A stretch of 16,187 nucleotides of DNA, from NCBI GenBank assembly GCA_037178625.1, contig JAWZXG010000107.1:1-16187 (forward strand), read 5' to 3'. Source of the DNA: Skeletonema tropicum (Eukaryota; Bacillariophyta; Thalassiosirophyceae; Thalassiosirales; Thalassiosiraceae). Of this stretch, positions 8,950 to 16,187 are shown in pieces; the first letter of the stretch is position 1; every line of letters starts with the position of its first letter. The position numbers and the translations under genes were made by a program. The notes under the pieces are model-generated. The model saw nothing but the letters and a program-made list of their open reading frames with translations. It searched no databases and was not told the DNA's origin.

Positions 8950-10148
8950 ATGCGCTCCGGCGCCTTCGACTCTGCCTGTCATGCTGCTGCCGCCATAGTG
9001 TTTTGTTTTGCTATACTTCTGCTATTGCGAAGCCCTTCGTCATGTGACGCCTTTACATCCTTGACAAGTGGCGGCGGGGATAGGGCTCGCCGTCTCTCCA
9101 TGCATCACTTGACGTATCACCATCATCGCCCGAATCGACGGAAGCGTTGCCAATGAACCAAAAAAATAGCCAACAGAATATCAACAAATTAGAATCACGC
9201 TTGCTCAAGGGGATGCGTGAGACTTGTCAAAAATACGATATGATCGAGAATGACGATCACATCATGGTCTGTGTTTCCGGAGGCAAAGACAGCGCGACCA
9301 TGCTCCACCTGCTAATGAAAATGAAAGAACGATTCGCTAGACCTGATGGCAGTGGCACCAACTTTCGTATAACGGCGGTGCACCTCAATCAAGTACAGCC
9401 TGGATACGACGGGTCGACGCTTGTTCAATGGCTAGACTCCACTGGTGTCGACTACAAAATCATAAAGGAGGATACATATTCAATTGTCAAAGATAAAACT
9501 CCTGAGGGCAAAACCTACTGTTCACTTTGCAGTCGTCTTCGAAGGGGCATACTTTACAGTATTGCACATGATATCAACGCTACAAAGATTGCTCTGGGCC
9601 ATCATACGGATGACGCCATTGAAACGCTCCTACTGAATGCTGTGCATGCAGGACAGCTAAAGTCCATGCCAGCGAGGTATTATTCGACCGAGAGGGATAT
9701 GCACGTTATCAGGCCTCTGATGACGTGCCTGGAGGATGACATTCGAGAGTATGCGAGTGCCATGGACTTTCCCATCCTACCCTGCAATCTTTGCGGTTCA
9801 CAGCCGGATGCGCACCGGGCAAAGATGAAGATGCTTGTTGGTTTGTTGGACGGGATGAATCCAAACGCGAGGAAAAATATGATCACTGCCATGTCCGATG
9901 TGAGACCGAGTCACTTGCTCGATGTGAATTTGAGGGAAGCTTGTGGGTTGAATGGGAAAACAGGTGAAATTGTTGCAATGGATAGAGCGAGGTTGGTCCG
10001 TGGCTTTGAGGGCGTTCAAGATTCGGTTAATGAATCGAACACAGCAGGAACTCCAGTTTCAGGCATGATAGATGATGATCATATCATTGATGGTAACGAG
10101 GATAACGGAAGTGCAATGCCACTGTCATTTATTGAGAGTTTGTTATGA
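8950..10148 (+). CDS. TtcA-type tRNA 2-thiocytidine synthetase, probably plastid-targeted (one frame change)
   Basis: From 9153 on this is a clean frame with all TtcA hallmarks: PP-loop SGGKDS (residues 44-49 counting from 9147), GHHTDDAIETLLLN, and two CxxC pairs, CSLC (125, 128) and PCNLC (213, 216). TtcA uses a [4Fe-4S] cluster held by such cysteines to put sulfur on C32 of certain tRNAs, with ATP activation. Upstream, another frame from the ATG at 8950 (or 8863) gives MRSGAFDSACH, a strong hydrophobic stretch AAAAIVFCFAILLLL and then SSCDAFTS, like a diatom signal peptide with an Ala-Phe plastid motif. The two frames overlap at about 9084-9145, both open, and one missing base there would join them. 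A 53-bp intron (9092-9144) also fits in frame but has poor splice sites. The last 50 residues are acidic and not conserved. Confidence 0.85.
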
Positions 10149-10494
10149 TTAGATTAGTAAACACATGCATGTACGTGATACCCTAATGAATTCATTGTCA
10201 TGCTCAAAATCTAAGTTCTTTTCAAAAGTGGTCGACTTAACAAGTGCGTAACAAAATGAGAAGTAAATGTCTATAGAGAGAGTAAACAATCAGTGAGTTT
10301 AGAAGGAACTGCAAAAATCGCATCATGCATTAGGAGACAAACTCTTATAAGCGACATAATGAAGTCAGGATACCATACAATCGATTTTCAGGAGCTTCTC
10401 AATCATTAGGTACTCCCACGCATTAATGCATTTTCTCTCTAGTATCCACAATATATTTGGATCTGAAGTTACATTTTCTTGATGGAGATAGTAC
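10149..10494. other. 3' flank and spacer, no gene recognised
   Basis: A/T-rich DNA after the TtcA stop. It contains the TtcA 3' untranslated region and leads into the tandem array. I see no coding region, RNA gene or repeat in it. Confidence 0.5.
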
Positions 10495-11925
10495 AGAAGC
10501 ACATTAGCACTGCTCAAAAGGGTAGCACCCGTAAAATTGACGAGGTGCTCATATGAGAGGTCAAGTGAGGGCTGGCCAGCAGCACCACATTCTACTAAAT
10601 CGTATCCATCGTCGTCGATATGCGCATGAGCAGCTTCTAGTGGCCCATTATAGTCGGCGGTGACACTCAACAAGCACATTAGCACTGCTCAGACGGCTGG
10701 CGTTCGTAAAAGCGATGATACAGACTCGTAGCTGATATGAGAGGTCTGTAGTGTGGGTGTGGGCTGGCCGCAGAACACATTCACCAAATCGTATCTATCG
10801 TCGTCAATAGGCGCAATAGCCGCTTCTAGTGGCCCATTATAGTCGGTGGTGATACTCAACAAGCACATTAGCACTGCTCAGACAACTAGCGTCCGTAGAA
10901 GCGATGCTACAGACCCGTAGCTGACGTGAGAGGTCAAGTGTGGGCTGGCCAGCAACACACATTCTACCAAATCGTATCTATCGTCGTCAATAGGCGCATG
11001 AGCCGCTTCTAGTGGCCCATTGTAATCGGCGGCGATACTATACAACTCACTAGCACTGTTCAGCTGTTTGGAAGAAATAAATGCGATGGCGATGCTACGG
11101 ACTCGTAGCTGATATGAGAGATACAGTTTGGGCTGGCTAGCAGCATCACATTTCACCAAATTGTACCTATCGTCATAGATAGATATGCACATGAGCAGCT
11201 TCTAGTGGCCCATTATCATTATAGTCGGTGGTGATACCCAACAAGCATATGATCACTGCTCAGACGGCTGGCGTCCGTAGAAGCGATGCTACAGACTCGT
11301 AGCTGACCCCAGCAACATTACATTCTACCAAATCGTATCTACCATCGTCGATATGCGTAATAGCCGCTTGTAGCTGTAGCAGCCAAATACATTCGGTGGT
11401 TAAAGTAGTGAACCACATTGGCGCTGCTCAGACGGATTGCGCCCATAGAGTGGATGCTACGATGTCGTAGACGAACTGAAAGGTCCAATGTGGGCTTGCC
11501 GGCAGCACCCATTTTGCTTAATCGTGTCTATCGTTCTCGATACGTGCATGATCCGCTTCTAGTGGTTCAATGCACTCGGTGGTTATAGGAATGAACCACA
11601 TTGGCGCTGCTCAGACGGATTGTTCCCATAGAGTGGATGCTACGATGTCGTAGACTAACTGAAAGGTCCAATGTAGGCTGGCCGGCAGCACTCATTTTTT
11701 CAAATCGTATCCATCGTCGTCAATAGGCGCATTAGCCGCTTCTAGTTCTAGTGGCCTATCATAGTCGGTGGTGATACTAAACAAGCACATTTGTACTGCT
11801 CCGACGACTAGCGTCCGTAGAAGCGGTGCTACAGACTCGTAGCTGATATGAGAGGTCTGCATCTGCAGTGTGGGCTGGCCAGCAACTCCACATTCTACCA
11901 AATCGAAATTATCGTCGTCAATATT
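10495..11925. repeat. degenerate tandem array, about eight units of about 184 bp
   Basis: A recurring block begins at (C)ACTGCTCAGACGG-like sequence near 10508, 10683, 10872, 11054, 11254, 11422, 11605 and 11794, with spacings of 168-200 bp. Each unit also carries CGTAGCTGATATGAGAGGTC, a GGGCTGGCCAGCA-like stretch, ATCGTCGTCAATAGGCGCA and GCTTCTAGTGGCCCATTAT, in the same order. The units at about 11395 and 11580 are closer to each other than to the rest, which suggests a sub-duplication. On the minus strand most units have open frames with a recurring peptide (DYNGPLEAA, then IDDDRYDLVE), but the spacing is not a constant multiple of three. I call it a minisatellite-like array; derivation from a repetitive coding sequence cannot be excluded. 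The last unit is cut short at the second mobile element. Confidence 0.85.
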
Positions 11926-11927
11926 GG

Positions 11928-12275
11928 TACCGTCTTTACCTTAGAAAGTGTCCGTACGTATATCAACGACCACAGTATTACACCCCGGACACTTTTACCC
12001 CTCCAAGAAAAAGGCACGGACACTTACTAAATCCGGACACTTTCAATGGTTTTGCTAGTAAGATGTGTGCAAACATTTAAGACACCTGTCTTAATGTCCG
12101 AGGACAGTCTACATACTCATCCCGCTCCCAGGGCGAAAAAATACTAGAAAGTGTCCGAATCTGGTCGGAATCTGGACGGACACTTCCTAATAAAACGCTG
12201 CGGACACCTTCAAGGCACCAGAAAAACAGTCCGGACAATAGAAAAATCCGGACACTTTCTAAGGTAAAGACGGTA
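11928..12275. mobile_element. short inverted-repeat element with TA duplication (MITE, Tc1/mariner-like)
   Basis: Perfect 27-bp inverted repeats lie at 11928-11954 (TACCGTCTTTACCTTAGAAA...) and 12249-12275. Taking the outer TA as the target duplication gives an element of 344 bp, 11930-12273. A TA duplication is typical of the Tc1/mariner (IS630) group. The interior has about ten copies of a GGACACTTT-like motif in both orientations (for example near 11987, 12016, 12035, 12150, 12178, 12203, 12250) and an 18-bp palindrome at 12077-12094 (TTAAGACA, CC, TGTCTTAA). There is no transposase, so it is non-autonomous. It lies directly at the end of the tandem array. The superfamily call is weaker than the element call, because a TA pair is short evidence. 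Confidence 0.85.
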
Positions 12276-12616
12276 TCATAGTCAAGTGTTTTGAGCCACT
12301 ATTGTAGAAGCTCCTCATTGCTATAGTGACAGTGACATCAAACCTACGGCGCTGCTAGCTCACAACGCCGAATGGTGTGTGTATTAGCAGTGCGAGATCA
12401 GCTCAGGAAGCAATGTTTCGATACAACCTTGCTTAGAGAGCAGCTTTACTAATTGCTGCTCCCCAGTTCCAGCCTATATAGAATGGCATTTTAACACAAT
12501 TATTTACTTTCTGTACAAAAAAATAGCTATAATTAGCACACAACACATTTGTAATTCGCGACAGGCTCACTGCTCTTGCCTTACAGCGTTTAGCTGCTCT
12601 ATACCTATAATGATGT
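12276..12616. other. spacer with no gene recognised
   Basis: This stretch lies between the short inverted-repeat element and the stop of the RND gene and includes that gene's 3' untranslated region (minus strand). I see no credible coding region; a minus-strand frame at 12433-12651 has no recognisable motif and overlaps the RND gene end. Confidence 0.5.
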
Positions 12617-15600
12617 CTACAAGGTATTCTCTTGAAATGTGTCCTCTTCAATTTCGACTTCAGCCTTTGCCATCACTGGACAAACAGATTCATCCTTCTC
12701 CTCTGCTCCGTCTTCAACACTCTTCTCCTCTACTCCCTCGTCAGCACTCTTGATTGGTTCAGCAGATGCAAATGGCTTGGGACCGAACAACGCAAGTAAT
12801 ACTGGAAGCAAGATGAGCCCATGGCACACACCTAGTGAAACCGTCAAGGCAAATTGGATAGCTAGAGTCCTGAAGACATACGACTTGGAGAATAACAACA
12901 CGGCGACGGCCAAGAATGTGCTCAGAGCCCCATTGAGGACAGAGGCTCCAATATCTGCCAATGATTCAGTTGCACGAGCGTCGTTATTGTTACCGCCCTT
13001 TACCATGAAGCAGTGGCCGATGTGAGCGGAGTAATCAATCGACAATCCAACAGCAAGAACAATATTGATGACTGACACGGAGTCTATGACTAACCCAAGC
13101 GCGAACATGGCACCGAGAATCTCAATGATACAGAAGGCTACATTGACAGTGATGAGCAGTGCAGTCACAAAGCTGGCCACCGTGATGAGGACGATGATTC
13201 CGACGGCCAATATAGCAAGACCAACATTTCGATACAATTCAGAGCTGATAATCTTGAATCCTTCAATGTCAATGAACTTGACCGAGTAGGGAAAAGCTGG
13301 AGCAAGATCTGTCCATGAATTTACCATGCTCCTCGTAGCATCCATGGCAGCAATTTGACTAGAGGCGTCATCAAGCACTTCACCTCGGTAGCTCTTGGTT
13401 AATCGAACATACTCCGCCTTGACACGAAGTGCCTCAAGGTCAGACCCATCCGACGAAAGCACAATGTCCTGAGCATACTTTGCACCTGGACCCATGAATT
13501 GGGCATAAGACCTCAGTGTAGCAACGAAGTCTTCGTAATTGGTAGGCCAGCCATCGTCTCCAGTCACAACTCCAATCGATGCTCCGTCTTCGGCGAGATA
13601 GTCCTTCAAACCCGCCAATACATTTTGATAATTGTACTCGTTTGGCTCTGCAATATACGGAGGTTCCTCCGACAAACCTCGAAGCCGGGTATCAAGTGTA
13701 GCCAAACCCTCGCGACTCTTGTAGATTTCTTCACCGTTCGTAAAAGTAATATACAATGATTCGCCAGAAGAAGGAAAGTATTCGTCCGCAGCCTCCGAAT
13801 AATCTTTGATGTAGCTATCCACAGGGATGAAATTACGTGCAGAGTCTTCCACAGGTAGCTTGATGGTACCATACATGCCAAATGCGAATAAGTGCAGAGA
13901 AGAAAATCAAGGTGCATGCTTTGCCCTGCTTGGACAAGATTGCCGGTGCGTGATATTTGCGAAAATATCTCGAAATGAACCCCTCCTTGGATCCACTATC
14001 TTCCACCTCAATCTCTCGCTTCCTCGTAAAAGCAGCACAAGCAATCCCTCCGGTTGTCACGTTGCCTCTTCTCATCAATCACCATGCACGCCACGAAGAA
14101 AGTCGCTGACAACACCCAAAGAAAGAAAATGTTGATGGATGCAAACGCACAGAATGACGCCAATGCCGGTAGCGCAGACGAAGAGGAAATTGCAAATGCC
14201 ACCAGATCCGTCAATGACGTGACAGTAATTGACGCACCAGCACGGGAGAGTGCACGAGCACCACGCTGAATGAGACTCACGTCATCTTCTGATGCGCGGG
14301 CCACTCCCTCCCTCTCTCGATCAAATGCATTGGCAATCACGAACGCATCATCGACACCAATTCCCAATAAAACAAATGGGAGGACACTATGAACAGGACC
14401 ATACAATAATCCAGCCAACGAAGCCACACCAAACCCCGCCACAGTCGACAATGCCACCAAAAGATTGCCGATAATGACATGGCCCAACGACTACCAATAC
14501 CACAACTCAATTTCGACCCAAGTGTCGCCCCCACAAACAAAAATGCAATGATGTAGGAAACTTGCACAAAGACTAAATCACCTGTAATTTCTCCACCAAA
14601 TTCATCGGCAAAACTACGTGTGGACAAATAGCTAAAGTTCAACCCACTTTCGTCATTTTCATCCTGTGCCGATTGCACAGTTGCCAAAAATACAGACTTT
14701 TCCCACTCTTCATTAATTGGATCAACTGTTGACCCTCCCTCCAAATACGATTGATCATTCAAAAAGTACGATAGCGAAATAGCCTCTGCACTGACTAATG
14801 TACCATTTGTATCAAACTTGGCACCACCAAAGACACTCTCAAAATCTTTTGGTTCTTTTCCGTAAGTATTCAAAGTTGTCATGACATCCTCATCTGATTC
14901 CAACCGTTCCAAATCATAATTCCATACTTTGAGTGGGGATATTACCAAACAGAGGCAGATTGGATCCAATTCGAATTGAGCGCAGGATCCCCCGGCCACA
15001 GTGCAGAGACCATCTTGTGCTCCGAAGGAGGTTGAGGCAAAGGTGTAATTTTTGATTGTTGTAGGTGGAGTTTTTGTGTTTGGATGGATTGATGCAGTTT
15101 CATAACGTTGATTAGATTGTCTTTTGTTAGTACATTCTTCTTCATGATGTTGTCTTCTCCATTACTACTTGTACCATCATCATGATTATCCGCACTGCCA
15201 CTACTACTGCTCACAATGACACTCTGAAATCTCGACGTGGGAGGGAAAAACTCCAAAAAGGCCGTACCCTCCTCCTCCGCCAGTGTATTTTGAGGAACCC
15301 ATAGTTCTTCTGGACGGTTTTCGGTATTGAGCTTGGCCATCCCTCCAGCACACACGATGGAAATTGCGAGGGCGAGGGTGATGGTAAGTTTTGGACGAGT
15401 GGAGACCCAGTTTCCCGATTGCGTAGAAGAAGGTGGAGATGGTGGTGTCGACCTTGTTGCTGATGGCCTCGCAGCGGTTTGAATTTGTGTTGTTGGGAGG
15501 TGTTGTTGACGGTGATGGTACAGCTGATAATGATGATGATGTTTCTTGCACTTCATCTTCCTCTGATGATTGTTCGTTTTTCTGGAATATTGTCATTGAT

Positions 15601-15662
15601 TTTGATTTTTCCATGACAAAGGAGGCAGAGCGTGCCGATGCGGCGAGCAGATTGCCTGACAT
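12617..15662 (-). CDS. Patched/NPC1-type RND membrane protein with sterol-sensing-like domain (about five frame changes)
   Basis: Segments in several frames read in order as one protein of about 1,010 residues. The N-terminus (MSGNLLAASARSAS) is Ser-rich, then STFFYAIGK and the first membrane segment after STRPKLTI. Next come LNTENRPEELWVPQ and a lumenal domain with Cys residues, then a five-helix sterol-sensing-like block containing LLGIGVDDAFVIANAFDRE. A second lumenal domain opens MYGTIKLPVEDSARNFIP, and the second helix block contains GLSIDYSAHIGHCFM and ends LLPVLLALFGPKP. The GxxxDD and GxxxD motifs are the proton-relay positions of RND transporters and are intact. The family moves sterols or other lipids. 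Frame changes lie near 13887-13891, 14028-14031, 14483-14485, 15071-15075 and 15412-15414, each fixable by one base and most in homopolymers. The tail (about 50 residues) is acidic. It could be a recent pseudogene, but conserved stretches continue without other damage. Confidence 0.82.
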
Positions 15663-15992
15663 TGTATAGGTAGATAGAATTGTATGCTGTGAAGACTCGA
15701 TTAGTTACCGCTATAGCTGATGAGTGTCGCCTCTCTTGCTGCGTTGCTTCGGCTTACTGCAACGGTTGTTTTGAGCTCATCGATACACAGTATAAACAGT
15801 CGGCATGATGGATGGTTTTGAATTGTACACTTTTTTCTTTTCGTTCGACCACGTCACACTTTACACGCACGGTCGAACACAAGAAGGAATTCTTCTCAAT
15901 ATTCCTACGTACAAATCGCTTTTTTTGCCCGTAATATAGAGTGGTTTTATTTGGTTCGGAACGCTGTTTTTGTGCGCATTGCGCGCGAGTGG

Positions 15993-16000
15993 TGACGTCA
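15993..16000. promoter_or_regulatory. CRE-like palindrome TGACGTCA
   Basis: A perfect 8-bp TGACGTCA, the consensus of bZIP/CRE-binding factors, lies 331 bp upstream of the RND gene start. In Phaeodactylum tricornutum, TGACGT and ACGTCA elements mediate CO2/cAMP control of a carbonic anhydrase promoter. Whether this copy is functional is unknown; an 8-mer can occur by chance. Confidence 0.35.
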
Positions 16001-16042
16001 GGTGTGACAAATTAGCGTGCGACCCGTTTGCGTTCCGAACGA

Positions 16043-16100
16043 GTTGGGCACGCAAACGGGCCGCAAACGACCTCGTTTGCGGCCCGTTTGCGTGCCCAAC
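16043..16100. repeat. perfect 28-bp inverted repeat with 2-base loop
   Basis: The arms 16043-16070 (GTTGGGCACGCAAACGGG...) and 16073-16100 are exact reverse complements around CC at 16071-16072. The core CCCGTTTGCG also occurs directly at 16023-16032, just outside the hairpin. No target duplication is visible, so I cannot assign it to a transposon family. It might be a foldback remnant or, read as RNA, a very stable hairpin. Confidence 0.93.
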
Positions 16101-16187
16101 ATTTCACGTAGGAAATTGGTACAGATTAGATTTTCGATCCGAAAGCTATGGAAAGATGAGCATGGAGGATCTTTTGTAGGAGTAATC

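Larger units (their letters stand above)
15663..16187. other. upstream region of the RND gene, no gene recognised
   Basis: About 525 bp without a credible coding frame. It holds the probable promoter of the RND gene (minus strand), a CRE-like box, an 11-bp inverted pair GTTCGGAACGC at 15954-15964 and 16030-16040, and the strong hairpin listed separately. A gene may begin beyond the window end. Confidence 0.5.

Noticed and set aside
10495..11925. CRISPR array
   Set aside because: The units are degenerate over their whole length, with no short constant repeat separated by unique spacers, and the context is eukaryotic.
10495..11925. Ankyrin-repeat gene on the minus strand
   Set aside because: NGPLEAA is only loosely like the ankyrin TPLHxAA motif and the unit is almost twice an ankyrin repeat.
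12433..12651. Small minus-strand gene downstream of the RND gene
   Set aside because: It overlaps the end of the RND gene, has no recognisable motif and has the composition of spacer DNA.

Overview
This is a nuclear, eukaryotic, gene-dense window, most likely from a diatom or a close photosynthetic stramenopile. The basis for that is: short genes packed on both strands with 80-350 bp gaps; two small GT-AG introns in the only gene where I could resolve introns; two N-terminal extensions with an Ala-Phe motif like the ASAFAP plastid-targeting signal of diatoms (the TtcA-like and FSH1-like genes); and a bacterial-type tRNA thiolase next to typical eukaryotic genes. The species cannot be named from the sequence.

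Layout. 1-1243: non-coding, with a 143-bp palindromic hairpin (224-366) and a 608-bp non-autonomous hAT-type element (391-998) with 17-bp terminal inverted repeats and an exact 8-bp target duplication. 1244-2826 (+): secreted FG-GAP/VCBS-type protein. 2967-4973 (-): three-exon cysteine synthase fused to a C-terminal glutaredoxin. 5138-6033 (+): 6-phosphogluconolactonase, divergent from the cysteine synthase across 164 bp. 6113-7042 (-): FSH1/OVCA2-type serine hydrolase. 7384-8603 (+): LAMTOR3-like (Ragulator/roadblock) protein with a very long polyglutamine tail. 8950-10148 (+): TtcA-type tRNA 2-thiocytidine synthetase with a probable plastid presequence. 10495-11925: about eight degenerate tandem copies of a repeat of about 184 bp. 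11928-12275: a second short element with 27-bp inverted repeats and a TA duplication. 12617-15662 (-): Patched/NPC1-type RND membrane protein with a sterol-sensing-like domain. 15663-16187: upstream DNA with a perfect 28-bp inverted repeat and a CRE-like TGACGTCA box.

Five of the seven genes can only be read through by crossing from one frame to another. I count about ten such single-base frame changes, several in short homopolymers and always between stretches with clear family similarity. The simplest reading is uncorrected indel errors in a long-read assembly; recent pseudogenes or unannotated introns are alternatives. The two enzyme genes next to each other (6-phosphogluconolactonase for NADPH supply, cysteine synthase-glutaredoxin for sulfur assimilation and thiol redox) make a plausible functional pair. 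Otherwise the genes look like an ordinary unlinked eukaryotic set, and I see no obvious multi-gene system. The most unusual items are the cysteine synthase-glutaredoxin fusion, the polyQ-tailed Ragulator-like protein, the two miniature transposons and the tandem array.
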